From assembly GCA_902580565.1 (NCBI GenBank), contig CACHLD010000006.1:1-62919 (forward strand): a stretch of DNA of 62,919 nt, given 5' to 3'. A model generated the notes under the pieces. That model was given only the letters and a program-made list of their open reading frames with translations. It had not been told where the DNA came from and did no database searches. Each line of letters starts with the position of its first letter. Position 1 is the first letter of the stretch. Origin of the DNA: an uncultured Pelagibacteraceae bacterium (GTDB lineage: Bacteria; Pseudomonadota; Alphaproteobacteria; Pelagibacterales; Pelagibacteraceae). The translations under genes were made by a program, and so were the position numbers. Positions 17,074 to 26,886 of the stretch are shown in pieces.

Positions 17074-18009
17074 ATGAATGCTATACTTTTTCCAGGCCAG
17101 GGCTCACAAATAGTAGGCATGGGCTCTGAATTTTATAACAATTTTGAAATTGTGAAAAGAATCTTTAAAGAAGCCGATGATCAACTTAATTATAAAATTT
17201 CTCAAATTATTTTAGATGGACCAGAAGATAAATTAAAGTTAACTCAAAACACTCAACCAGCCATACTGACAGTAAGTTACGCAATTTTTTCTGTTTTAAA
17301 AAAAGAGTTTAACTTTAATTTTAAATCAACAAAATATTTTGCAGGTCACTCACTCGGAGAATACAGTGCATTATTATGCTCTGGTTCTTTAACTTTTAAA
17401 GACGCCTTATTTTTGCTTTACGAAAGAGGTAAATCTATGCAAGAAGCAGTTCCTGTTGGCAAAGGAAGCATGATTGCAGTTTTAGGATCGAAAATAGATG
17501 AAATTAAAAATTTTTTAGAGGAAGCTAAAAAAAAAGGTGTTTGCGAAATAGCAAACGATAATGCTGAAGGACAAACAATTGTTAGTGGAAATATAGAAAG
17601 TATAGAATTGTTTAAAAATATTTTAAAAGATAATAAAAAAAAATTTATACCTTTGAATGTTAGCGCACCTTTTCATTGCTCTTTAATGAGACCTGCAGCT
17701 GACAAGATGAAAGAAAAGATAAATTCAGTTAATTTTAAAAAACCCGTTTTTGACATTGTATGCAATGTTACCTCAAAACCTGAAAATAATCCTGAAAATA
17801 TAAAAAGTTTATTAATCGAACAAATATATTCTACAGTAAGATGGCGGGAGAGTTTAATTACTATGTCTAACGAAAAAACGAATAATTTCATTGAAATAGG
17901 ACCTGGAAAAGTTTTATCTGGAATGGTTAAAAGAACATTAAAAGATATAAAATGCTTTAGTATAAATACAATAGATGATATGAAAAAAACAATCGATGAA
18001 TTTAAATAA
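17074..18009 (+). CDS. fabD: malonyl-CoA:ACP transacylase
   Basis: Loads malonyl groups from CoA onto acyl carrier protein. It has 311 residues. Motifs: FPGQGSQIVGMG at the N-terminus, active-site GHSLGEYSAL with Ser93, and the catalytic His in NVSAPFHCSLM; Gln in TQNTQPAIL also matches. First gene of fabD-fabG-acpP-gmk; the 3' end overlaps fabG by 14 bases. Confidence 0.96.
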   Translation: MNAILFPGQGSQIVGMGSEFYNNFEIVKRIFKEADDQLNYKISQIILDGPEDKLKLTQNTQPAILTVSYAIFSVLKKEFNFNFKSTKYFAGHSLGEYSALLCSGSLTFKDALFLLYERGKSMQEAVPVGKGSMIAVLGSKIDEIKNFLEEAKKKGVCEIANDNAEGQTIVSGNIESIELFKNILKDNKKKFIPLNVSAPFHCSLMRPAADKMKEKINSVNFKKPVFDIVCNVTSKPENNPENIKSLLIEQIYSTVRWRESLITMSNEKTNNFIEIGPGKVLSGMVKRTLKDIKCFSINTIDDMKKTIDEFK

Positions 18010-18727
18010 TAAAAAAGTCATTATTACCGGAGCCACTGGTGGAATTGGAAATAGTCTTGTTAAAAAATTTTCTGAGGCGGGTGCTAAGATATTGGCCACA
18101 GGAACAAAAGAAGATAAATTAAACATTCTTCAAAAAGAATTCGACAATATACAAGTAGAAAAGTTTAATTTAGGGGAACACTCCAAAATAGATCCTTTTA
18201 TAGAATTAGCAAATCAGAAACTCGGAGGCTTGGATGTTCTGATAAATAACGCAGGTATTAATTTAGATAGTTTAACAATACGTCTCTCGGAAGAGAATTG
18301 GAAAAAAGTTTTGGACATAAATCTTACATCAACATTTTTAATGTGTAAATCTGCAATAAAAAAAATGTTAAAAAATAAATCCGGAAAAATTATAAATATT
18401 ACATCAATAGTTGGTCATACTGGAAACTTTGGACAAACAAATTATTCTGCATCAAAAGCAGGAATAGTGGCATTTTCTAAAAGCCTTGCTTTAGAATATG
18501 CTAAAAAGAATATTAATATCAACTGTGTTTCCCCAGGTTTTATAAAAACTGAAATGACTGACAAAATTCCAGAGGAATATAAAAAAATGTTGATAAATAA
18601 AATACCCGCTGGGGACCTAGGTACCGGTGATGATGTTTCAAATTGCGTAGTATTTTTAGCTTCAGATTTGTCAAATTATATTAATGGAGAAACCATCCAT
18701 ATCAATGGTGGAATGTATATGGCTTGA
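17996..18727 (+). CDS. fabG: 3-oxoacyl-ACP reductase
   Basis: NADPH-dependent reduction of 3-oxoacyl-ACP in fatty-acid elongation. It has 243 residues with a short-chain dehydrogenase fold: cofactor loop TGATGGIGNS near residue 11, NNAGINLD, active-site Ser in ITSIVG, YSASKAG (Tyr and Lys), and the C-terminal INGGMYMA typical of FabG. Overlaps fabD; acpP follows after 54 bases. Confidence 0.96.
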   Translation: MNLNNKKVIITGATGGIGNSLVKKFSEAGAKILATGTKEDKLNILQKEFDNIQVEKFNLGEHSKIDPFIELANQKLGGLDVLINNAGINLDSLTIRLSEENWKKVLDINLTSTFLMCKSAIKKMLKNKSGKIINITSIVGHTGNFGQTNYSASKAGIVAFSKSLALEYAKKNININCVSPGFIKTEMTDKIPEEYKKMLINKIPAGDLGTGDDVSNCVVFLASDLSNYINGETIHINGGMYMA

Positions 18728-18781
18728 CAATTTCATTCAATAATCTAATAAGAAATTACTATAAATAAAAAAAAGGAATTA
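18728..18781 (+). promoter_or_regulatory. fabG-acpP spacer with possible acpP promoter and strong RBS
   Basis: The spacer contains TATAAA (18760-18765), a plausible -10, with a weak -35 TTCAAT 18 bases upstream. AAAAGGAATT (18771-18780) places an AGGA ribosome-binding site close before the acpP ATG. A perfect TTGACA (18724-18729) overlaps the fabG stop codon but has no -10 at normal distance. An own promoter would fit the high demand for ACP; evidence is weak. Confidence 0.3.
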
Positions 18782-19021
18782 ATGTCAGAAATAAAAGGAA
18801 AAATTAAAAAAATAGTTGCCGATCATCTTGGAATAGAAGAAGAAAAAGTTACCGAAGAAGCAAGTTTTATTGATGATTTAGGTGCAGATAGTTTAGATAC
18901 TGTTGAATTGGTCATGGCTTTTGAAGAAGAATTTGGTTCTGAGATATCAGATAGTGAAGCTGAAAAAATATTGACAGTAGGTGATGCAATCAAATTTATT
19001 GAGAGCAAAGCTAATCAATAG
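18782..19021 (+). CDS. acpP: acyl carrier protein
   Basis: Small acidic carrier of fatty-acid intermediates, 79 residues. The phosphopantetheine site is [10 protein letters not shown] with Ser37. The helix II sequence VMAFEEEFG and the ending KFIESKANQ are typical. It sits after fabD-fabG; in many alphaproteobacteria fabF, mltG and yicC follow, but here gmk comes next after 14 bases. Confidence 0.97.
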   Translation: MSEIKGKIKKIVADHLGIEEEKVTEEASFIDDLGADSLDTVELVMAFEEEFGSEISDSEAEKILTVGDAIKFIESKANQ

Positions 19022-19035
19022 TTATAAAAATAAAA

Positions 19036-19635
19036 ATGAGCCATGATGTAAAAAATATCATGCTAATATTGTCATCTCCGTCTGGTGCCGGAAAAACAAC
19101 AATAACAAAAAAAATCCAACAAAAATATCAGTCTTTCAAAATTTCTGTTTCGCATACTACTAGAGAACCAAGATCTAACGAAATTAACGGTATAGATTAC
19201 AACTTTGTGTCTCATGAGGAATTTAAAAGACTAATTGATGAAAAACAATTTTATGAATATGCAAAAATTTTTGACAATTATTACGGGACATTGAAAAAAA
19301 CTGTAGATGATTTAATTAAAAAAAATGATGTTATATTTGATATAGATTGGCAAGGAACCAAGCAACTTTCTCAATTTAAAAATTTAAATCTTGTAAAGAT
19401 TTATTTATTACCACCTAATAAAGACGAATTAAAAAAAAGATTAATTAAAAGAGACTCAGATTCTCTTATTGAAGTAGAAAAAAGATTTAAATCTTTTGAT
19501 GAAGATGTTACTCACTGGCAAGATTATGATTATGTGTTGATTAATGAAAATCTTGAAACTTGTTATAAACAAATAGAAAAAATCATCGCAAATCATAAAA
19601 GAGAATTTTCTAACTTCTCTCAAATAATTCAGTAA
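19036..19635 (+). CDS. gmk: guanylate kinase
   Basis: Phosphorylates GMP to GDP with ATP, linking guaAB output to GTP. It has 199 residues. P-loop SSPSGAGKTTI near residue 14, the GMP-binding motif SHTTREPRSNEINGIDY, and DIDWQGTKQL (Walker B-like) are clear. The ATG at 19036 gives MSHDVKNIM before the P-loop strand. Its 3' end overlaps that of ksgA by 26 bases on the opposite strand, the longest convergent overlap here. Confidence 0.96.
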   Translation: MSHDVKNIMLILSSPSGAGKTTITKKIQQKYQSFKISVSHTTREPRSNEINGIDYNFVSHEEFKRLIDEKQFYEYAKIFDNYYGTLKKTVDDLIKKNDVIFDIDWQGTKQLSQFKNLNLVKIYLLPPNKDELKKRLIKRDSDSLIEVEKRFKSFDEDVTHWQDYDYVLINENLETCYKQIEKIIANHKREFSNFSQIIQ

Positions 19636-20398
19636 TCTCATAATATTTTTCTGGTTTCACTTCTGAAGGTCTTAATTCTAAATTTAAATTGTTAAAAATC
19701 TTTTTATCATCAATTTTATTAAATATCTTTTTAATACTCTTATTAATCATTTTTCTTTTGTTAGAAAAAAATATATTTGTTATTTTTTCTAAATTATTGA
19801 TGTCTTTTATATCATTAGGTTGATTGTTTTTAGGTTTAAAAAATAAAACAGTCGAAATCACCTTTGGTTTTGGAAAAAAACAATTTGGAGAGACATTAAA
19901 TTTTTTTATTATTTTAAGTCTATAATTAGACAATATAGATAACCTTCCATATTTAGATGTGTTAAATTTTCCAATTATTCTATCTGCCATTTCTTGTTGA
20001 AACATAAATATTACATCTGAGTAGTTAGGAGGCCATGATTTAAACTTAATCATTTTAACTAGAATTTGAGATGAGATGTTATAAGGAAGATTTCCAAAAA
20101 TAATACTATCTTTCTTAATTTTTTTTTCAATATCAAATTTTAAAATATCTTTATTTAGTATATTTACTTTTTTGTTTTTTTGATATTTTTGTATTAATTC
20201 TTTAAATAAAAAATAGTCTTTTTCTATTAGAGTTAAAGTTTTAGGTTTATTTTTTAAAATTTCATTAGTCAGAGCACCTCTGCCTGGACCAATCTCTAGC
20301 ACATTTTTATCGCAAATATTTGTTAAACTAATGATTTTTTTAATAATATTATTATCTAATAAAAAATTTTGTCCAAGAGATTTTTTTGGAAAATTCAT
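19610..20398 (-). CDS. rsmA: 16S rRNA dimethyladenosine transferase
   Basis: KsgA/RsmA dimethylates A1518 and A1519 near the 3' end of 16S rRNA. It has 262 residues. SAM-binding motif LEIGPGRGALT near residue 36, catalytic motif NLPYNISSQI, and the preceding KKSLGQNFLLD at the N-terminus are diagnostic. Last gene of the lptF-lptG-lptD-surA-pdxA-rsmA run; its start overlaps the pdxA stop (TAATG). Confidence 0.96.
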   Translation of the reverse strand: MNFPKKSLGQNFLLDNNIIKKIISLTNICDKNVLEIGPGRGALTNEILKNKPKTLTLIEKDYFLFKELIQKYQKNKKVNILNKDILKFDIEKKIKKDSIIFGNLPYNISSQILVKMIKFKSWPPNYSDVIFMFQQEMADRIIGKFNTSKYGRLSILSNYRLKIIKKFNVSPNCFFPKPKVISTVLFFKPKNNQPNDIKDINNLEKITNIFFSNKRKMINKSIKKIFNKIDDKKIFNNLNLELRPSEVKPEKYYEITELFERS

Positions 20399-21363
20399 TA
20401 ACTTAATTTATCAATAAAGTTTACACACTTAAGCAAACTCAAACAGTTTGCTTTATTTTTTCCAATTAAATCAACTGCAGGCCCATGGTCAGGTGATACT
20501 CTTATATACTTTAAACCCAAAGTAAGATTTATGGCATCAAATTTAAATAAAGTTTTAAAAGGTGTTAAAACTTGGTCATGGTAAGTTCCTACAACCACAT
20601 CAAATTTTTTAAATTTATCAATAAATATTGTATCAGCTGATATCGGGCCTTCAATACTCAATCCTTTTTTTCTCAAATGTGTTATCGCTGGATAGATTTC
20701 TTTGATTTCTTTTGAGTTCTTTTTAAACTCACCATTGTGCGGGTTAAGACCTAAAACTGCAATTTTTGGTTTTTTCTTTAAAATTTTTTTATAAAATTTG
20801 TTTAATGTAGTTATTTTATTTATAATTAATCTTTTATTTATTGATTTAGTCACATCTTTCAAATCAATGTGTGTAGTTAAGGGAAGTACTGATAATTTTT
20901 TATTATATATAAGCATTACCTCAGAGTCTTTTTTAACTTGACACTTAGAGGCAAAAAATTCAGTTAAACCAATTTTTTTTGTTGAAGATATTAATTTTTT
21001 ATCAATTGGACAATTAATTAGTCCTTTAACATTTTTTGAAGATGCTAATTCATGAGCCATATTTAAACTTTTAATAATATATTTTTCTGAATCTTTAATT
21101 CTAATTTTAAAGGGATATTTATATTTTAATGAGATATCAATAATCTTTAGTTTAGGGGAATTCATACTTGATGCAATATTTTTTACTTTAAGAAGAATAT
21201 CTTTTTTTTTTAATTTTATTAATTGTTTAGAAATTAATTTATAATTACCAATTAAAAAAATATTTTTTTTTAATTTAATATTTAATTTATTCCATGTTTT
21301 ATAAATTATCTCAGAATTTATACTAAAGGGATCTCCACTAACAATTATTATTTTCTTATTCAT
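20398..21363 (-). CDS. pdxA: PdxA-family 4-hydroxythreonine-4-phosphate dehydrogenase
   Basis: In the DXP-dependent vitamin B6 pathway PdxA oxidises 4-phosphohydroxythreonine. It has 321 residues. The three metal-binding His contexts can be read: TTHIDLKDV, GLNPHNGEFKKN and GTYHDQVL, followed by NLTLGLKYIRVSPDHGPA. The stretch after GLNPHNGE is altered compared with the Gly-rich text common in the family. Located between surA and rsmA, the standard proteobacterial position; 4-base overlap with surA. Confidence 0.9.
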   Translation of the reverse strand: MNKKIIIVSGDPFSINSEIIYKTWNKLNIKLKKNIFLIGNYKLISKQLIKLKKKDILLKVKNIASSMNSPKLKIIDISLKYKYPFKIRIKDSEKYIIKSLNMAHELASSKNVKGLINCPIDKKLISSTKKIGLTEFFASKCQVKKDSEVMLIYNKKLSVLPLTTHIDLKDVTKSINKRLIINKITTLNKFYKKILKKKPKIAVLGLNPHNGEFKKNSKEIKEIYPAITHLRKKGLSIEGPISADTIFIDKFKKFDVVVGTYHDQVLTPFKTLFKFDAINLTLGLKYIRVSPDHGPAVDLIGKNKANCLSLLKCVNFIDKLS

Positions 21364-22295
21364 CTTATATTTATTAAAGTGTTATTCTTAATTTTTGTTA
21401 AATGACTATTAGCAAAAAGATTTAATAACTCGTTTTTTTTACTTACTATTATCTTATCTTTTATCAATTCAATATTTTTTTGGGTTAAATTAGTTTCACG
21501 CTTGTTTAATATTTTTAAAAACAAAATAGAATTTGCCCTCAAAATCGGAACTGAGATTTCATCTTTTTCCATTTTAGATAAAATTCCTGCAATTTTTTTA
21601 GATAAAGAATTGATACTAATCCATCCAAGTTTACCACCATCCATACTCGATGGTGAAATACTATATTTTATCGCTGCATTTTCAAAGCCTATTAAATCAA
21701 TTTCTTGTTTTAATTTTTTAATTTTATCATCTGAGCCTGTTTTTTCGTTAAGCAACTCTATTTCGGCTAATTCATACTCAACAAGATTTTTTTGTTTTGC
21801 AATAATTTGTTTCAATTCATCATTTATTTGCTCTTTATCTAAAAAAATCTTTTCTTTGTACAGTTGATAGATTAATTTTTGCCATGCAAATTCAGTTTTA
21901 ATTTCATCAACATATAATTCAAAATTAAGATTGTTGGACAAAAAAATATTTTTTAAGCCGTTTACGTCTGTATTATATCTTGAAGAAATTTTTGCCAAAT
22001 GATCATTTACTGCTTGTAAATTTGTTGAAATTTTAACTCTATTTACCTCATTTTTTTTCAATTTATAGTTTACTAGGGATCTTAATGCAGATTGTTTATC
22101 ATTATTCACATTAGATTGATTAATCTCTTGATTATTTAAAATTAGATTAGTGATAATTTTGTTTTTTAACTCATGAGATGTAATTATTTGATTTCCTATA
22201 TTAGCTATAATTTTATTCTGAATATTTGCAAATGAGACATTTATTAATATTAAATAAGTGAGAATAATAAAAATTATCTTGAATAAACTTTTCAT
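21360..22295 (-). CDS. surA: SurA-like periplasmic chaperone / peptidyl-prolyl isomerase
   Basis: Escorts outer-membrane proteins, including LptD, through the periplasm. It has 311 residues. Signal peptide at 1-23 (ending NVSFA), then a helical SurA-N domain beginning NKIIANIGNQIITSHELKNK, and one parvulin domain at about residues 165-270 with SPSSMDGGKLGWIS. The E. coli protein has two parvulin domains; only one is seen here. It starts one base before the end of lptD. Confidence 0.9.
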   Translation of the reverse strand: MKSLFKIIFIILTYLILINVSFANIQNKIIANIGNQIITSHELKNKIITNLILNNQEINQSNVNNDKQSALRSLVNYKLKKNEVNRVKISTNLQAVNDHLAKISSRYNTDVNGLKNIFLSNNLNFELYVDEIKTEFAWQKLIYQLYKEKIFLDKEQINDELKQIIAKQKNLVEYELAEIELLNEKTGSDDKIKKLKQEIDLIGFENAAIKYSISPSSMDGGKLGWISINSLSKKIAGILSKMEKDEISVPILRANSILFLKILNKRETNLTQKNIELIKDKIIVSKKNELLNLFANSHLTKIKNNTLINIR

Positions 22296-24611
22296 TTATT
22301 GGCTGAACGATGGAGAGTTAATATTACCAAAAGGCACTATGGTTACTTTAAACATTAGAGAATTTTCAGGTTCTAATTCTGAGTCATTATAGAATTCTCT
22401 TCTGTATACCAAACCAGCTCTTAGACAATCGTTTATATACTCGTAACTTAAGTTATAATATTCAGCAGAGTTTGTTATTAAATTCCGTTTAGTTGAAGCT
22501 TCAAATAAACCAGTTTCACCTTTAGAAATTTTTAGACCTGCTTTTAGATATTCTTGATTTCCAATGTGTTCTTTTTCCTCAAGATAATTTAAATTAAATT
22601 TAATAGGATTAAAATCAAATTTTGTCTCCAATTCATTGTAGTTTAGATCTTTATAATTTTGATCTAGTGAAAAATTATATGAAAAGTTGATATTATCATT
22701 TAATCTAAAATTAGACGAACCAACAACATCAGAAAATCTTTGATTTAAACCAGACGAAGAAGGCATGTTATTATTTTCTTTAACATTTAATATCTGTCCT
22801 AAAGAAAAATTTATTTTATTAAGATTATCTCTTTCGAATTTGTAATCAAACCCTAAGGTAGCACTTGATCCACTTTCAAAATTATTAACAGAGTCCAATC
22901 TATCAAGTGTAAAAATATTTAGATTGCTTAATCTTATTGAATCAGTCTCTTTTCTCATATGATCCGGTGAATATCTAAATAAGGCTTTAGGAGTTAAAAA
23001 GTGAGTTCCATTATCGACTGTTTTTTTGAATAAATCAATTTTAGTCAAAAATCCCAAAGCACCAAATAATTCACTTGTTGTATCATCTTTATATTCATCA
23101 GTATTTTTAGCCTCATAATTAACATTTTTTATTTTACCAAGAAAGCTTCCAGCCAAACCAGAGTCATAATTTAAATTTCTAAACTTCCAATCAATATTGT
23201 TAACGAAAAATTTAGTAAATTTGTTAGTATCGTAATTATGTACTTTTAGATTTGATTGAAAATCTGCATTACCAAATCTATTATTTGTAAATAAATTTTT
23301 ATCTACAATAATTTCAGGAAGTATATATTCATATTTATCATTGTAATTATCTTTAAGGGTTTCATATGCGCTAGCCTTAAATCCAAAGAAAAGGTCTTCA
23401 TCTTCATGAGAGAAGTTTAATGAATTTTCTAAAGAATCTGTTTCATATTCCACTAAATCAGTTTTTACTTTGTATAATCTTAAATATTTGTTATTTGAAA
23501 CATTTTGAAAAGTTAATTCGAAATTATTTTCAGAATTATTGTTTCCCCTAAAACTTTTAATAAATTTGGTAAAAAAATGTGATTTAGAACCAGATGTTTT
23601 AGTAGAAGTTGTTTTTTTGTATCCCTCTGTATAACCAAAATCTGAAATAAGATAAGATTTTTCAAAAGCATGACGATATTCACCCAAAAATAAAGGATGT
23701 TCAGATGTAAATAATTTACTTGTTAATGTAAAATCTTTATTTTTTCCTAAATCCCAATAATATGGAACACCAAAACCTGCACCTAAATTTTTAGAGTCTG
23801 AAAAAGAAGGTGGTAAAAAACCTGATCTTCTTTCTACTGTTGGATCTGGATGAGACAACTTTGGAAAATAAAATATTGGTAAATCATAGATCTTAAGAAC
23901 AGCATTATCATAATAAATTGTTTTTTTCTTTTTATCATGAATCATATTGTTAGCTTGTAATAACCAAGGAGGGCACTTATCATTTTTTCTGTAGTCGCAA
24001 ATTGTAAAAACACTTTTTGAAAATTTGCTTTGATCTTCTTTAAAGTTCATAGTGTTAGCAAAAACTCTAGGTTTATTTTTTTTATTAATTTTAAATGAGT
24101 CTTGATTCAAAAATGCTTTTATATCTGTACCTATAATTTCTCTTTTTTTTTCATCAATATAAATCTGAGAAAAGTTATAGGAATTATTTTTTGTATCTAA
24201 TAATTTTATATTTCCAACCGATTTAAAAAAATAATTTTTTGTAGAATATTCAAAATTTTCTAAAAATATTTCATTCTTATCTAAATCCTGAATTAAAGCT
24301 GGTTTATCAGACTTAATAAAAAAGTTATTATTATCAAAAATAATATCTTTGCCAGTCAATGAAATTCCCTCAGAGGTTAAAATAGTGGTTTCTCCTTTGC
24401 TTATAAGTAATTTTTGTTCCTTGTCATACTCTGCAAAATTTGTTTTAAATATGTTATTTTTAGTATCTGACGCAATTACCTCTCCCTTAAAAATTGTAGA
24501 TTTTGTTTTTTTATCAAAAGTTATACTTGAAGCTTCAATATTCAAATTTTCTGCATTCGAATGATTTAAAAATGATAAACAGAACAAAAATATAATAATT
24601 TTATTTTTCAT
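22296..24611 (-). CDS. lptD: LPS-assembly protein LptD
   Basis: Outer-membrane barrel that inserts lipopolysaccharide into the outer leaflet. It has 771 residues. Signal peptide at 1-20 (ending NHSNA), an N-terminal OstA/LptA-like beta-jellyroll (about residues 24-140), then the LptD barrel with the characteristic segment YFPKLSHPDPTVERRSGFLP. Three cysteines lie in the mature protein: two in CDYRKNDKCPPW and one in NDCLRAGLVYRREF, one fewer than the four of E. coli LptD. The start overlaps lptG by 11 bases. Confidence 0.94.
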   Translation of the reverse strand: MKNKIIIFLFCLSFLNHSNAENLNIEASSITFDKKTKSTIFKGEVIASDTKNNIFKTNFAEYDKEQKLLISKGETTILTSEGISLTGKDIIFDNNNFFIKSDKPALIQDLDKNEIFLENFEYSTKNYFFKSVGNIKLLDTKNNSYNFSQIYIDEKKREIIGTDIKAFLNQDSFKINKKNKPRVFANTMNFKEDQSKFSKSVFTICDYRKNDKCPPWLLQANNMIHDKKKKTIYYDNAVLKIYDLPIFYFPKLSHPDPTVERRSGFLPPSFSDSKNLGAGFGVPYYWDLGKNKDFTLTSKLFTSEHPLFLGEYRHAFEKSYLISDFGYTEGYKKTTSTKTSGSKSHFFTKFIKSFRGNNNSENNFELTFQNVSNNKYLRLYKVKTDLVEYETDSLENSLNFSHEDEDLFFGFKASAYETLKDNYNDKYEYILPEIIVDKNLFTNNRFGNADFQSNLKVHNYDTNKFTKFFVNNIDWKFRNLNYDSGLAGSFLGKIKNVNYEAKNTDEYKDDTTSELFGALGFLTKIDLFKKTVDNGTHFLTPKALFRYSPDHMRKETDSIRLSNLNIFTLDRLDSVNNFESGSSATLGFDYKFERDNLNKINFSLGQILNVKENNNMPSSSGLNQRFSDVVGSSNFRLNDNINFSYNFSLDQNYKDLNYNELETKFDFNPIKFNLNYLEEKEHIGNQEYLKAGLKISKGETGLFEASTKRNLITNSAEYYNLSYEYINDCLRAGLVYRREFYNDSELEPENSLMFKVTIVPFGNINSPSFSQ

Positions 24612-25698
24612 TAATTTGTAAAATTCCTATAGAGCTTAATAATCCAATTGTCACAACAGGTATCCAGGCTGATAAAGATAAAGATATCCTATCAGTTTGT
24701 CCTAAAGCTAAAGATAAATCTTTAAAGTAATATATTGCTACACAAGCTATTATACCCACAACTATAAATGTAAAATTGTTAGATTGTTTAAGTGCTCCCA
24801 TAGTTAAAATTGACGAAAGAGCGGTCATTATAAATAAGAAGAAAGGTAAAGATAACATAGAGTTTAAATTTTGATCTAAATAGGATTTATTATAACCTTC
24901 ATTTTGTAAATTTTTATAATTTAGTATCAAATCAAGAAATGACATTGTGTCAAAATTTTTGAACAAATTATTAATTTTTTCAAAGTTATATTCAGAATAA
25001 ATCATTAAAGTTGAAACGGACTCTTTGATTCTTTTATCAATCAAATCGCTTTCAAATTTTTCTATTATAACATCATTTAAAACCCATTCATTTTCTGCAA
25101 TATCTCCAAATTTTGCAGTAATTTTTTTATTCAATAAATAATTTTTATCCAAAATAAAAATTGAGATATTGGTAAGAATGTTACTTCTTGTTTTATCAGC
25201 TGAAATAATTCTGTACCCATTATCAGAGTTTTCTTTAATCCAAAGGCCATTTTTATTGATAGAAACAAGATGATCAATATCTAAAGAATAACGAGATTTT
25301 GTTTGTTCGTAATACTTCATCATCGTTGAGGTTATTGGATTCACTGTAAATAATATAAACCAACCAAGCATAAAACTAGATATGCCTAACATAAAAAATA
25401 TTTTAAAATTTGAATACCCAAATATTTTTAATGTAATAAGATCTTTGCTATTCCTCAATTGCAAAAGAAACCACATGCTTGAAATAAATATAATAAACGG
25501 TAATAGTTTAATAATTAGACTGGGTATAAACAAAGAAGTAAGAACTAAAGGTAAAAAAAGTGAGCTGTTAATATTTTTAAAAAATTCTATTTCCTCAAAT
25601 AAATTTAATATTATTCCGAAACTATAAAAAATTAATATTACTTTTAATATAGTTTTAAAATAATTTGACAATAAATACTGAAATAAAACTTTATTCAT
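24601..25698 (-). CDS. lptG: LPS export permease LptG
   Basis: Inner-membrane permease of the LptB2FG ABC transporter that extracts LPS. It has 365 residues with six transmembrane helices in a 3+3 pattern around a periplasmic beta-jellyroll (about residues 105-265), YjgP/YjgQ family. It is placed after lptF, which it overlaps by 4 bases, and before lptD. The choice of LptG rather than LptF follows the usual order. Confidence 0.9.
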   Translation of the reverse strand: MNKVLFQYLLSNYFKTILKVILIFYSFGIILNLFEEIEFFKNINSSLFLPLVLTSLFIPSLIIKLLPFIIFISSMWFLLQLRNSKDLITLKIFGYSNFKIFFMLGISSFMLGWFILFTVNPITSTMMKYYEQTKSRYSLDIDHLVSINKNGLWIKENSDNGYRIISADKTRSNILTNISIFILDKNYLLNKKITAKFGDIAENEWVLNDVIIEKFESDLIDKRIKESVSTLMIYSEYNFEKINNLFKNFDTMSFLDLILNYKNLQNEGYNKSYLDQNLNSMLSLPFFLFIMTALSSILTMGALKQSNNFTFIVVGIIACVAIYYFKDLSLALGQTDRISLSLSAWIPVVTIGLLSSIGILQINEK

Positions 25699-26837
25699 TT
25701 TACAATCGATTCATTTGAAAATTTATAGATTAATAAAAAATATATGATCGGAATAAGTACAAAAGGAGAAATTACAAATAAAATTCCAATTAATTTTGAT
25801 ATTCCTGTAAAACGAATTATTAATTCTGCATAAAGCAAAATTATAAAACTTAGGATAAAAATATAATATTTGTTAAAGTTACTTTTTTTTCTTACTTGAT
25901 TTTTTATAAGTAAAAATGAACACAAAAGAGAAATTATAGGTATATAAAAAGGAAGAATAATTCTTCTATTTAGTACAGTTGTTATCTCGCTCTTTGTATT
26001 TGTATTACAATTAACTATTACATTAATTGAAGAGTCAGGAAATAAACTACATCTTAATAAATCTAAGGTTGAAGTTTCTTGAAGTTTAGGTTGTTTAATT
26101 GTGTCAGTTTGCAAATTTTTAAGGTCAATGTTTAGTTGTTCAAATTTTACTATATTATTTTTTAAGTTATTTTGATCAGTAGAGATAATTTGACCGTTAA
26201 ATAATACCATTTTTTTTTCTCCAACAATTCCTTTTTCAGCCAAAATGGTAGTTGAAGATTTATTTGATTTATCTGATGTTAAATTTTTTAATGTATTTGA
26301 TTTATCATGTATAAAAACATTTTGAATTTCATTCTTAAATTTTTTTTCAACCATAAACGTAAAGCCCTGGAAGGAGTCACTGAATTGTTTAACTCTTATT
26401 GTAGGTAAAAATGAATTAAATCCTTGAGTGCCAATCAAGACTCTAGATTTATTTAAAACTATAGGAGTAATTATAGAAGCACAAATCAAATAAAATATTA
26501 ATACAAATGAAGATATAACAAGAAAAACATTTACAACCTTTATTTTTTTTACTCCAGATGTCCATAATATTATGAATTCATTTTCTTGAATTTGCTTTAA
26601 AACAAAAATAATAAGAGCCAATAAAAAAGACAAAGGTATAAATTTAGTCAATATTCCAAAAAGGTTTAAAAAAGAGTATTGAAAATAAGTTGAAACCGAA
26701 TACCCACTTTCTACAATTAGGTCTAAGAAATTTACAGCTCTTACCGTCCAGGCAATTAAAGATAATCCAAGCAATATTATAAAAAATGTCTTAAGGATTT
26801 CTTTAATAAAATTTTGATAAATTTTGTTTTGTAGCAT
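25695..26837 (-). CDS. lptF: LPS export permease LptF
   Basis: Partner permease of LptG, 380 residues, same YjgP/YjgQ topology: helices at about residues 12-35, 50-75 and 98-125, a periplasmic domain, then three helices at the C-terminus. The segment LKQIQENEFIILWTSGVKK after helix 2 is the typical cytoplasmic turn of this family. First gene of the LPS-assembly run; divergent from pepA across 136 bases that hold a nested inverted repeat. Confidence 0.9.
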   Translation of the reverse strand: MLQNKIYQNFIKEILKTFFIILLGLSLIAWTVRAVNFLDLIVESGYSVSTYFQYSFLNLFGILTKFIPLSFLLALIIFVLKQIQENEFIILWTSGVKKIKVVNVFLVISSFVLIFYLICASIITPIVLNKSRVLIGTQGFNSFLPTIRVKQFSDSFQGFTFMVEKKFKNEIQNVFIHDKSNTLKNLTSDKSNKSSTTILAEKGIVGEKKMVLFNGQIISTDQNNLKNNIVKFEQLNIDLKNLQTDTIKQPKLQETSTLDLLRCSLFPDSSINVIVNCNTNTKSEITTVLNRRIILPFYIPIISLLCSFLLIKNQVRKKSNFNKYYIFILSFIILLYAELIIRFTGISKLIGILFVISPFVLIPIIYFLLIYKFSNESIVK

Positions 26838-26886
26838 GGTAATTTAATGTATATAAATAAAGCAACCTTGCAAAAAATTCAATCTA

